Both the position numbers and the translations under genes were made by a program. Under the pieces are notes generated by a model that worked only from the letters and a program-made list of their open reading frames with translations, was not told where the DNA came from and did not search any database. Below, piece after piece: positions 47,460-59,334 of a stretch of 64,000 bases of DNA (position 1 is the stretch's first letter; the number at the start of each line of letters is the position of its first letter). Origin of the DNA: Edolisoma coerulescens (taxonomy: Eukaryota; Chordata; Aves; Passeriformes; Campephagidae); assembly GCA_013397115.1 (NCBI GenBank), contig VWZW01000843.1, forward strand, positions 186,001-250,000, read 5' to 3'.

Positions 47460-50400
47460 CTCACTCACGCTTAATACAGTGGAAGTAAAAGGTCTGGCAC
47501 ACAGAATGGTATTTAATAGATGAGTGTTTGTCAGCACTTTAAAACTGCTAGAAATGGTTGTATATTGTAGCAAAAGAAGTAAGCAGTTTATTTTACTATA
47601 GCATGCTGCTGCTAATTTATAAGCTCTTTCTCTTAGGTTTCAGCATTTGCTAGAAGCACATTTATGTTTCTGTCATGTCTTGGAAATAAATAACAAAACA
47701 TGTCCATAGGGAAAGTTACACCATAAAATTGAATTTTAATAGAGCAGGAGAGGGCTGACAGCAAAAATAATCATTTCATCTGCGAAGTTGCAGGTCGGCG
47801 TATTGCAGCTGAGAATACTCTGGCAGTTGCATAGATGTGAGCTCCCCTGTGTAACACTAACCCAGTCCCTGCCTGTCTCACAGGGAGAAGGGGTAATTCC
47901 ATGAAGGTGAAATGAAATGTAATACAGACCTAGCAGCCATATGCTTAGTTTCTTATGAATATCTTAATTTTTCTTGACAGCCCGTGTCTGGCGTTCTCAG
48001 TTTTTAACCCAGTAATTTTTCCTTGCACCGTGTCCCACAGCTTCAGGCAAAGGAGCAGAGCTACTGCTGCCTGGGTTCCCACTGGGCTGGGAGAGGGGCA
48101 GTGGGGGGGCACCAGCATTGGTCACTGCCCTGGGAATGGGGACAGGATTGACAGAGTTGTAGGAAGCTGCAGGCTGGCACTGCTGTGGCATCTCTGGAGC
48201 AGGGGCTGATGGCCCCGGGGGGCCGACATGGGGTGGGCAGTGTGGGGGGAGTCCCAGGAGTGTGGCCAGGGACAGCTGGGGCTGGTGGTACCACTGAGGT
48301 CCTCATGTAATGAGTAGATCTATAAAATCCTCTCTTCTGACTCCATTTTCCCTCACAATTGTGTGGCAAATATTTTCCTACCATTTCTGTCCAAAGTCAT
48401 CAACTGAAGCAAAGGAAAACATAGATACACACAATCTAAACCTGCACTTTCTGCAGACAATTGTCCGTCTTCACAAGGTTGGTTCTGCCACTCACACAAT
48501 ATTAAAACCAAATATAGAGAATCAAACCCAGCTAAACTGCCTAAAAATCTCTCCGTGCATTACTGTGTCAAGGAGGGATAGGCAGAGCTCTGCAGGGTGG
48601 AGCAGAGCACAGAGAGCCCCGGTGTGACCTGGGGGTGACCTGAGCTCGAGCATCCCTCTTCTGCAGCGTGGAGCCACTGTGCTGATTGAGTGGCACAAGG
48701 AGTAACTGAGCAGCACTTCTGCAGATGCCAGCTGGATAAAACCCTAAGGCTCCATGCTCCAGAATTAGCAGAGCCAGTTCATGTGAACCCAGCTTGGGGT
48801 TGGGATCATGCAGAGCCAGCTGTGCATGTGGGCAAAGATGCACATCAGAATCAAGTCCCAAAGATTTTTACAATATCAGTTTTGCAGGAGAGAGACAACA
48901 AATCAAAAGAGATCTTCAGTTTAAAGGAAAAAATGAAGAGACTTCAGACACTGTGATGCAGTTGCCCCACAGAAGCACAACTCATAGCAAGCTGTGTTGT
49001 GTAGGCACTGTGCTGTTTGGTTGGAAACTCAGCTCTCGGAGTTTGCCCTTCACAAATACTTGGTTCCTATCCTAAGACCTGGGTAGATCCAAAGAGAAGG
49101 CAGATCACAAATGCAAAATATAGCAAAAGGAGCCACCTGTAACTTTATTATTCTTTTAAAGAAGCAATACAGAAAGACCCACAGCATTGGGGTTGTGGTC
49201 ATTCTAAACCTGAAAGCTATCTCTTATCAGGCTTGAGCACTTCAAACCTATGGTTATGAGCTCCTTTCTTACCAAGACATGGGTTTTCCTACACATAGGC
49301 AGCTGCCAGAATCGGGCAGGAGGCAGTAGGTAACCTTTGGAAGGAATTGAGTGGATAAAAAAACCAAGAGTGAATTTGAAATTTGATTAAATATTTTAGT
49401 ATTAACCATGAGTATTTATCTCCTCAAATTTGCTGCTTGGCAAGAATGAAGCATCTCAGAGTTTTACTGGTGAGATAGGTGGTTAATGAGGGACCTGGTC
49501 CAACTTCTCTCATGCACCCTAAGTAGATAAAATCCAGTTTCTATGGTGGTAAGAGAGACCCTACATCCTGCCTGTGAAAGCTATAGCACTGTTCAGACAT
49601 CAACCTAACAGACACTTTGTTAGGATGGGAGAATTTGTGAGTGACCCCCAACAGAGGCTACTGCCTTTGGCACTCCACTGGAGAGTGATATAATTTCACC
49701 CTATCACTCCTTTGAGGGATATTTTTAAAAATTGCTTTGGCTCCAAAGTAATGCAGTGTTTCTGAAGATAATACATTTATGCAGAAGGATGCCAGCTTGA
49801 ATCTGTGTGCGTTTGTTTTGCAGCAGTATTTCAAGTGCTTGTCAAATGCATGGCAAAGAAGGTGTTCAGAATGAAGGAAGAGTAAATGAAAAAACTTGGC
49901 AGCAGTAGCCTCAAATTGTGAGAATTTTGCAGACATAAACCCTACATTTTTTCAGCAAAATCAGTAAAATCGTTGTAGTGATTAGCCTTTTAGTGAAAAA
50001 CCTAACACTACCCTCTTACATGCTTCAGGAAGGACCCACTGGAATTATGTTAAGAAAGTCTCTTGTGATTGTCTTGCTGTTTCATTTCTCAAAGTGTTGT
50101 TGTCTTCTGGGTTCCCCATCTTCTCCTTTGATCCTGAAGTATGTCAGCAGTCTGTAGTCTTGGCAACTTCATAGCAGCCAGCTGGTAGGAAATCTCCCAA
50201 GTACTGAGACTGAGAAGTCTAGCCTGATTCCTTCACATGCTGTCCTTTCAAGTCATTAAGATACGTATTCCTTAAAATATCTATTTGGAAGTGCCCATTA
50301 TATGAATGAAACAGGTCATGTGCAATGCTTCTAAGAAGTCTTATTTATCTATGACATTGCTACTGTGATGACTGGAGGAAAGACAATGGAGGTTTAGACT

Positions 50401-52899
50401 TAATATTAATTAGAAAGCTGATTAATGAATTTGGCACCTTTATCTGAAAGATGGGAATATATGTCTGTGGAGTTTTGCTGTGGAAAATGCAAGCACGACA
50501 GACATCTGAAATACTGTGTTCTGGTGACAGCATTAACATGCTTTTTCAGTGGTGATCTTTTGTGGAGTTAAGACTACCTATGGTGGGTGAAGTTTTTGAG
50601 GATATGAAGAGGATGAAGTGAAAGGCATGGGCAGAAAGAACAGCAAAAATATGAAAGTTTGCAAAATTATCTGCCACCCTATAGCCTATTATTCTGAGGC
50701 AAAGAGGCTGGCTAAGAGAGGAGCCTGGCCTCTCTGATGCATTATGACAGAGGAAAAAAGAGATATGTGTTCTGTTTATCTGCCATGAATCAACAAGAAA
50801 GAGGTCAGCAGGAACATGAAAGGAATTTTTATGAGAATGTTGGACATCAAAAATTGCTCTCTCTCTTGCCTGGATTATCACTCTAGCTCTTCTTTCTGTA
50901 TTTATGCTTTTGACTTCCAGTGGAAACAATTAAGAAGAAACAACGAGACTCTGCTGTCCTGACATAAAATGTGCAGTAAAATCCATCCTCTGGAAGAAAA
51001 GCTTATAATCCATCAGGGAGAAAATACATCCCCCTGATAATTGTTTAGCAATGGCAGAGCACTGAGGACCCTCTGAGGATATGAGGCATGAGATCATAGA
51101 TCCAATAAAAATGTCTGTAAAATAGAGAGTAATTGAGATGTTTTAGAATATATTCAGCAACTATGAACGGACACAAAAGGACAAGAAGCTATCAGTCTGC
51201 TTGAAATGACAGAATCAGCAGCCTTGCAGTGTTTCCTTCAAGGACAACAGTGTGGGTTTAGGGGTTTTTTTCTGTACTATACCTTGGAGGAGTTTTCAGT
51301 TTTATAAGCACAATAGTGCCAGAGCAGGTTCTGTCAAACATGAATAATTGAATTTGAACAGAAATGCAGAGACTCTGAAAACACAGCTGAAGACTTTGGA
51401 AAACACTCAGAGAAAATGTACAGGCTAGGTTTGCTGCTCCTGGTCTCACATCACTAAACTTGGCCTATCCCCACTGAGAACACTGAAGTTCTGCTGGTGC
51501 AAAATTTCAGCAAAGATAGCTGTGACTCAGGCCCAGTATTTGCAGGGGTCATAAGTGAAAGGATTGGTGGGTATCTTTGCAAACACTGGTGTAGACAGTA
51601 TGATATCATTAATATCAATGAAATTACTTAAGACTTCCGTTAATCAATGCTCTGAGATCAGCATATGCTCTTCCCTTTGGCTCTAGTGACAAGTTGCCAC
51701 TCTGTGGCTGTGCTTATTGCATTAGGCCCTAATGAACCTCAATGCTTTCTCCAAGGGCACAGTGCAGATTACTGAAACCTAATGACTTCCTAAGCAGTTT
51801 GTTCCTTGAAGAGCTCACCTATGGGGTCCTGCCCTTTGCCAGTAGCCTTGTCTTAACCTGGCAGCAATCTCAGTAAATAGATTGAGAAATAAAAAGAGGA
51901 ACAGACAAGGTGCAAATTAAGGGGTGGGGGGGGCATGTGAGAAACCAGGAAAAGACCCTTGAGTAGAAAGGAAAGAATATGAGTCAGTAAAGCTGTGGAG
52001 GAAAGAGAGAGAATCACAGACAAACCATTATAACAGGCAGCAAATGGCAGAGAAAGAAGGGTCCTAAAGAGGGAAAAGAAGGGTGGCTAGGGAAAGAATA
52101 GGGGATTTCTCCATCATCTTCTCTTGAAATGAAGTTTTCTTTTTCATGGAGTATTTGTTAATCATAAAGGCACTGCTTTGTAGTTTTTCAGTTGTACTAA
52201 ATCTTCTGCTACAGAATGTACACAGCCTGCGGGCTGGAGCAAGGGAACAAGGCCATGGGGTCTCATGCATCTGAAGTAGAATACTAGCCATAATTTTTTC
52301 TTTCTCTGTGATTAAGCAGTGTTTAACTTTTAGCTCAGCTGACTTCGAAATGTCAAGAATAGCATCAAAGCTTTGGCCTGTTTCTAGTGCTCTCAAATCC
52401 CACACACTCAAAAATGGAAAAGAATACACTTTCTTCCCCAGGGCTTTGCAGATAAAGGATATTTCCAAAACCAATGCATACAGAATTAGAAAATCAGGCA
52501 GAAGAACCTCCTTTTTAACCAAGCAGCTGCTATTGAAACTGAAGACTGTATGCACGGTGTGCCATTAGTGCCATTGCCTGAGAAGTGCATGTTTAAGAGC
52601 AGCTTTACACTCCACATGTACCCCCCGCAAAAGAAAGCCCCACGCAGACAGTTCCTTATATATAAGTCTGCATTTCTTACTCTCCCACACTATGAGAACA
52701 AAACCTATCTATTTAAAGTTCAATTTACACCTGCTGGGTAGTCCTTATTTCACCAGGGCTGGAGGATATCTGGCAAGTGGTTCAAGACACCTGAGATGCA
52801 GGAAAGATCCTGTTGTGTCCAGAGAAAGGCCTGTGTGTTTGCCTGATTTGAAAATCCATTGACTATTGATGACTCAGGGTATCTTTAAGAACAGAAATC

Positions 52900-52970
52900 A
52901 ATGCAGTATGCCACTAGAAGGCTGATCATCCAGTCCAACCTTCCAAAGATGTACAGCAGTTTGTTTTCTA
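52900..52970 (-). mobile_element. Possible diverged CR1 fragment
   Basis: GCTGATCATCCAGTCCAACC on the plus strand resembles the CR1 3' UTR complement (GATCATCTAGTCCAACC). The flanks match poorly, so this is tentative. Confidence 0.35.
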
Positions 52971-54450
52971 GGCTCAGTGGTTCATGGGAGTTTGCAGATA
53001 AAAATCACATCACTTTCACTAACATCTTCTCTGCTTGCATTTATTCAGTGGTTCTGACCCAATTTAAGTGGCTGCTGCCTCCAAGTGATTTATGTTTGAA
53101 ACAATGCCATGTTTCATCTGAAAACATATAGTCACAGCTTCCAAGCTATATGAAGCATTCACCTCCAACTCCAGCACTTTGTGGAAATACTGGCTCCAAA
53201 GCTAATTCAGTAATTTAAAGATACAGGCAAGAATTATTAGAATAGTACAATTTCCAAGGTCGCTATTATTAAGCATATTCAATTATTTCAGAAATGTTCT
53301 GCTGAGACTGTTAGATAGTCTCCTAACCAGATAGAGCAGCATATATGTAAAGAAGAGAAAATTGAAGAGCAGCAGATAAATAGGAAAATTAAACAGAACG
53401 GGGGACACTATCTATGAGCTCAGAGTGCTCACAGAGTCAGGCAGCAGGTGGGACTGGGAAAGAGGCTCTGTATCACTGAATTCAACTCCCTGCAATCACC
53501 CTGTCATGGCATCGACATTAGGATCAGATAGATCCTCAGAGTAAGTTCTCCCTCACCTAAACCTCGTACCACAAAGCAATCTCTGAGACTATGCAACAGT
53601 TTCAAGACCATTAGTGCAAAAGGCAAAAAGCCTCAAAAATTACACCATGGCATCACTTTAAAGAGAACATGAGAGAGGCACACACAGTGCTGCCATTAGT
53701 GAAACACCCCTGGAGAATTTCTAGCAGATGGACCCAGCACCATGCCCTATAGGAAATGAAAAGCTGCTCAGCCTCTGCCAATCTGACATGAAGGAAAAAT
53801 TTAACCCTCAAATAAACACAAAAACTGACAATTAGTTTAGCCCTGGGAATGTGAGTAAGATATTGCAGCCAGCAACTTGAGAGATTTGTCAGACTGTGGT
53901 CCTGACCTAGCTCTTGTTGTGGCCAATCCTTTTACATGTCAGGCAAAGAAGATCACAGACCCTTCTTGGTGCCAATACCTGGTGGTGCAATTGCCAGATA
54001 TCCCTACAATAGAGGATATCAGGAATAAGGAGTTCAAATTTTGTGGCATATATCAGATAGCATTTTCTCTCATTTGTCCACTGCTTGACCACTCAAGGTC
54101 AGACCTAAGAGTTGCTTTTCCCAGAAGCCTAGCAAGTGACTGGGAGATCAGCATCAGCCCCCAAAACCTGACTCACTCACATGATCAATGCAGTGACTAC
54201 CATGCTGTCCCTACACCTGATCCATCCCAGAAGGAGCTTACCCTCTCCTCTGTAGATCCATGGCCCTGAGGCCTTCAATGTGTAAAACTGAAATAATAAA
54301 CTTAATCTCTGTGTTCACTTACACTATTGTACCCTGACAGTTGAGGACTCAAATTCATCCAAGTAGCCTATCCTCATATTCATCCAAAAGCCAGCCTGAA
54401 GACCATCCATCTCAAAGGCTTCTCTCTTCTCCTACTGGCAATACCCCTCC

Positions 54451-54842
54451 TGTTGGAGAATGGCTTGACATTACAGACAATCTCTGTGCTAAGCAGAGCA
54501 GGCCACACTCCATATTGCAGACGTGCAGGCAGGCACAGGCGATTGTGCTGTGCAATGCTGAAAGAAGAATAGAATAGCTGAACTGGCAGGAACACTGAAT
54601 CCTTGGCAAGACCGTGGGACAAGGAAGAACCCTGAAGAAAGATACAGCAAGAACATAGAAAGATACAGCAAGGATAGAACATACGCAGATACTGTGCATA
54701 AGGCATTATTGTTACTCACACTATACCTATTGTACTCAGTCCGTATAAAAGGCTGCGCTATTCGGGAATAAATCGAAGCTTGCTTTATCAATCATACTGA
54801 TTGTGTAGCATTCTTCCCTCACTGCCGCAACCTCCTCCAACA
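54451..54842 (+). mobile_element. Solo retroviral LTR, 392 bp
   Basis: The element begins TGTTGGAG and ends CTCCAACA, a perfect 8-bp terminal inverted repeat with TG...CA ends. A TATAAAA box (54744-54750) and an AATAAA poly(A) signal (54767-54772) sit near the 3' third as in a U3-R-U5 layout. U3 contains a 21-bp tandem duplication beginning AGAAAGATACAGCAAG (54636-54656 and 54657-54677). No primer-binding site follows and no viral gene is adjacent, so it is a solo LTR. Flanks (CCTCC and GATCT) do not form a target duplication. It is probably ERVK or a similar class; the family is not certain. Confidence 0.8.
54636..54677 (+). repeat. 21-bp tandem duplication in LTR U3
   Basis: Two copies of AGAAAGATACAGCAAG plus five more bases lie end to end. 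Tandem U3 repeats often act as LTR enhancers; that role is an inference here. Confidence 0.8.
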
Positions 54843-57800
54843 GATCTAGCTCCAACTCCAGTCAAATTCTAGCCAGATAACCTTCAACGGTAGCTAAAAG
54901 GGCCAGAGTCCCTTTCCATTTCCCTAAATATGAAAACACAAAAGTTTAAGACTCAAACACTCCAGCCCAATCTAGGCTACTTTCTACTTCTCTAACCGGT
55001 GGTGTTCAAACAAGACTAAGAGAGATGAGGTCATTGGTCATAATTATAGATAAAGAGAAGTAGGATCAGTGCATAAACAATCCATTTTTCCAACTGCACC
55101 TGCAGTGAAATGCCAGCCCTCTTCAACAGAGCCAATATTTTCACTTGTAAGGAATAGCTCAAGTAAGTCTCTCTTAGAATTAAGTTGCAGACAGAACCAA
55201 AGGTGAAGTATTACTCAAGTAACTGAACCACAGGAAAGGATAATGCTGCAGAAGAGGATGGTTTAATTATAAGGACTCTATACACTTATATTTTATTTCA
55301 AAAATATTACTAGGGTAAAGACATGATTTCATTTAACTTTCTTTGTTCAGTTTTGAATAATTTCACCATCCTATCTCCAACTAACTTGCTTGTCATTAAA
55401 TAAATGTACTTGGTCTCATTAGATTGTTTGCTTTACCAAATTCGCCAAGAAAATTTACTGAGTAGTCTTAGTGTAGCCATAGGGGAGTCAGTACCATGTT
55501 ATCCCATTGGGGAGCAGCATGTAGCACCAGCAGGAGCTTAATACCATTTGCAAGTCTGATAAATGCCATAGCCCCAGCTGGAGGTAGGCCAGTTCCACCA
55601 GTTCTGAGTTTTAAAGAGATGTGTGTGTTTGATTTGGGGAAGGGGAAGAAAGGGGCAATCGATCTTGGATGGACAAAAAAAGCTGATGCCACGCTTCCTC
55701 GAGGACTTTTGTGACTGACTCTCCCCAGACAATGACTTGTACTCAGTAGGACCACAGAAAGGAATCTACATTGAAAAGTCTGCTAGATATACTGCCTTGT
55801 CACTGAACGGAAATGAGAATCTTAGCAACACAACAGGAAAATAGGACTGAATAAGAAAGGAGTAAGTTGTAGACTGAAAGTGAAACTTTCCATCTTAATA
55901 CACTCTGGAGGACTTGAATAAGTGCTTTCTAATTAGCTTGCATTTCACTTGACATATTTATGGCTGTCGCTGCACAAGTAGACCAATATACAGGGCTTTT
56001 TATTAAAGGGTCTCCAGAGAAAAGCATCCAAACCTGCCAGCAACCATGTTTCAAAGGTTTAACCTCTCTAACCTTTATGGTTCAGTTAAAGTTCTTCCTT
56101 CACACGTGCCAAATACATCATTCTGCCAAGTGAACTGTAAGCTTGACTTAGGCAATTACCTTCTCTATTTAACATGCAATTGTGTTCCTTATTTGTGGTA
56201 AATTTTATATGATTTGCTCATAAAACTTGCCTGATTATATAAAGACATGGTAACAGAAATGCTAAATCTCACTATTGATTTACTGAAAGCAGATGCAGCT
56301 AGCAGACACAGTGCCCATGACCAGAAGATCACTGTACATTGAGGCACGAGTGATCCACGCAGCATTTAACCTGAGCAGGCATGCCCTGCTCCAGCTTGGT
56401 TTTCTGACCCATGCTGTGCTGCACAGATCCCTTTGCTGCAGGGTAAACTTGGGTGCTTGCATGCAACGGAGGAGCCTGCAAGCAGCTCCCACCTGGTATT
56501 GGCAATCACACCACCTGCGTGTCCTTGCCTTTGTCTGAAAATGCAGCCACAAGTTCCTCTGTGTACATCCTTTCTATCTGACAGCACAAACGATGGATAG
56601 AGTTTTGCTTTCAGAAAATCCTGAAAGAGCAGGAACTAACAAAAAATAAAAGGTGGTGAAACTTCTATATGGATGGGATCTGGAGGCCTGTCTGAAGCTA
56701 TGTAACACAGCATTAGAAGCATCTGGAAGGACATAAAATTATCTATGCTGCCTGTCTTTATAACACTGATGCTAATAAGTAGCAGTGCTTGTCAGAGTCT
56801 GAATGCCTTTCTTACTGGGATCTTAAAAATCCAGCACCTCCTGGTGCAAAGCAGCAGCTAATAAAGCAGTGTCCAAGTCTGCACTGTTCTTTATTTACAG
56901 GACCAGTGTCATTGCTCTCATAGTTTTCTCTAATTAACAAGGTGCTTAATTAGACTGAAAAAGCTGTATTTTGCTTGGATTTCTTTTTCCTCATCAACTT
57001 GGAGAACCATGCAGTTTGACTTTCATGCTCCTAATTTTGGTGGCTTTTGTTTGCCCAGTAGAGGTGGTTGAGACTTCCAATACTACCCTAACAAGTTCTC
57101 TCTTTTTTCCCTCTTTTCTGGAGGTTTAGTGTCATTTCATTCTAGCAAAGAATTTTCACCCACATGTCACCGATCTCCCAGCCACTCAGCCCAGCGTTTT
57201 CCTGACAGACCCTTGCCTAACCATCCATGTTCATCTTGGTTGTTTCTTTAGCATTGACTAGCTACTAAGCAAATGAGCAGCTGCATGTTTTACCCTCAGA
57301 GTGAACATTTTTCAGCCTATTTTTTTTCCTATTCTTCACTGAACTGGGATACAGTGATGTTAAGATATTTCTATCTGGCACTAATTAACAAGTACCACCC
57401 ATCAGAGCTGCTAAACATCATCTTGGTTTTATCCTACAGAGGGATTCAGTGATTTTGTTTCGTGTAGTCGCTGTGCCTTCCTTCATGATTGTTCCTTCAT
57501 TTTCCCCTTTGGAAGAGCATCATGTTTTTTATCATTTGCTTTCAGCCAGAGATTCCCTAAGGGAATCCCTCAGCTATTTCCTCAGATGTCTCCCTCGTGT
57601 CTATAAAGCACAATGGAGCGTAATGTAGCAGTGCTGACTTGGAATCAGCTGAACAGAGCTCAGCTCCCTTCCTGAAGGTGCTCACTCACTTGGCTCTGCT
57701 GAGAAACCACAAACATTCAATCCAGGCAAGAGGGACAGTGATGCCACTACCTTGTTTCCAACACCTAAAGTGTGCATTGTGTATTTTTTTCCCCAGAAAT

Positions 57801-58153
57801 CCTACCTTTTTTTTTTGCTTGCACATCCATTTTGAGCAACTGTGTATGAAAGCATGTTTTGAGTATTGGCTCTATGCTAACTATTCTCAAACCTGTTTAT
57901 ATATATTGGACACCTCTTTCTCCAAACTGAAATCCTGTTTTTTTCTTGGTTTGTGTGGTGTGTTCTTTTCTCTGTATCTCTTCATGGACTGTCCACATTA
58001 AATCTTACCCAAAGTGGAATATACCCTTCTTCTCTTGCATGTGTCATGATGAACATCCTGAGTCATCTGACATGGAAATTAAGATAGTTCATTAATTGCT
58101 TCAACTGCTAATGTTCAAGCAAAGGGGAAATGAAAATGTCTGCAAAGTATAAC
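54843..58153. other. Intergenic DNA, no gene recognised
   Basis: Unique-looking, moderately AT-rich sequence. The overlapping open frames around 55.5-55.75 kb and 56.28-56.59 kb run on both strands and carry no domain. No transposable element was recognised. Confidence 0.65.
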
Positions 58154-59334
58154 TGTAGTGGTTTGACCTGGCTGAAAGGACTGATATCCATCAAAGCTAC
58201 TCTATCACTCCCCTCCTCATTTGCACAGGGGAGAGAAAACACAAGAAAAGACTCATGAGTTGAGGTAACAATGGGGAGAGATCACTCCCTGATTACTGTC
58301 ACAGGCAAAACATACTCCATTTAGGGAAATTAGCTGAATTTATTACCAATCAAAATTAGAGCTGGATAATGAGAAATAAAATAAATCTTAAAAACAGTTT
58401 TCCTCCACCTGTCCCTCCTTTCCAGGATAAACTTTATTCCTGATTCTCTACCTCTTCCTGCTCGGTGGCGCAAGGAGACAGGGAACAGAGGTTACAGTCA
58501 GTTTATCACATGTTGTTTCTGCCACTGCTTTCTCCCCAGGGAGAGGGGTCCTTCTCTTGCTCCAGCATCCTCCATGAACTTCTCCAACATGAGTCCTTCC
58601 CACGGGCTACAGTTCTTCACGAACTGCTCCAGCATGGGTCCCTTTCATGGGTGCAGTCCTTCAGGAACAGGCTACTCCAGTGTGGGTCTCCCACAGGGTC
58701 ACAAGTCCTACCAGCAAACCTGCTCCAGTGTGGGCTTCTCTCCCTATGGGTCTGTGCCTGCCAGGAGCCCGTTCCAGCATGGGTTTCCCACAGGGTCACA
58801 ACATTCTTTTGGGCATCCACCTGCCCCAGCATGGGTCTCCTCCATGGGCTGCAGGTGGATCTCTGCTCCCCCATGGATCTCCATCAGCTGCAGAAGGACA
58901 GCCTGCCTCATCACGGGCTGCACCACAGGCTGCTGGGGAATCCCATCTCTGGTGCTTGGAGCACCTCCTGCCTCTCCTTCCTCACTGACATTGGTGTCTG
59001 CAGAGACTTTTCTCCCATAGTCTCACTCATCTCTTCTCTGGTTGCAATTCCTTCTGCACACTAACTTTTCTTTACTTCCTAAATATGTTATCACAGAGGC
59101 ATTACTTCCATCTCTGATTGGTTTGGCCTTGGACAGCAGTGGGTCCATCTTGGAGCCGGCTGGCATTGGCTCTGTTGGATATGGGGGAAGCTTCTTGCAG
59201 CTTCTCTCTGATGTCACCCCTGTAGCTCCTCAGGACATATTGTCCTGAGGGGAGGGGGGATGTCACTAAAGTCAGCTTCTCTGAGCCTCTACACTCCCCT
59301 GCTACCAGAGCACTTGCCACAGAAATGCAATACA
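58154..59334 (+). mobile_element. Long avian ERV LTR with internal subrepeats
   Basis: The element starts TGTAGTGGTTTGACCTGGCT and ends near GCAATACA, about 1.18 kb. I recognise it as a widespread avian LTR, probably ERVL-related, from CTATCACTCCCCTCCTCATT, GGGAAATTAGCTGAATTTAT, TACCAATCAAAATTAGAGCT, CTTGGAGCCGGCTGGCATTG and TATGGGGGAAGCTTCTTGCA. Flanks ATAAC (left) and AGAAC (right) could be a decayed 5-bp target duplication. The open frames inside it, up to 199 codons, arise from the GC-rich subrepeats and are not viral genes. No internal proviral sequence accompanies it. Confidence 0.82.
58582..58850 (+). repeat. Six imperfect subrepeats of about 45-52 bp inside the LTR
   Basis: Units begin with CTCCAGCATGGGTC-like sequence at about 58582, 58627, 58675, 58723, 58772 and 58824. 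Each is followed by a CCCACGGG or CATGGG-like block. Divergence among the units indicates an old array that predates this insertion. Confidence 0.8.

Larger units (their letters stand above)
46111..54450. other. Intergenic DNA, no gene recognised
   Basis: The stretch contains a hairpin at 47156-47218, an A/G-rich tract (about 47430-47459), a GC-rich patch (about 48030-48300) and a possible CR1 scrap near 52900-52970. Two longer open frames, 52064-52555 minus (163 codons) and 53877-54269 plus (130 codons), have no recognisable domain. They are most likely chance frames or parts of noncoding RNA. Confidence 0.65.

Noticed and set aside
58465..59064. 199-codon plus-strand open frame, the longest in the window
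   Set aside because: It lies wholly within the recognised LTR and is produced by GC-rich subrepeats. Frames are open on both strands there and no protein domain is visible.
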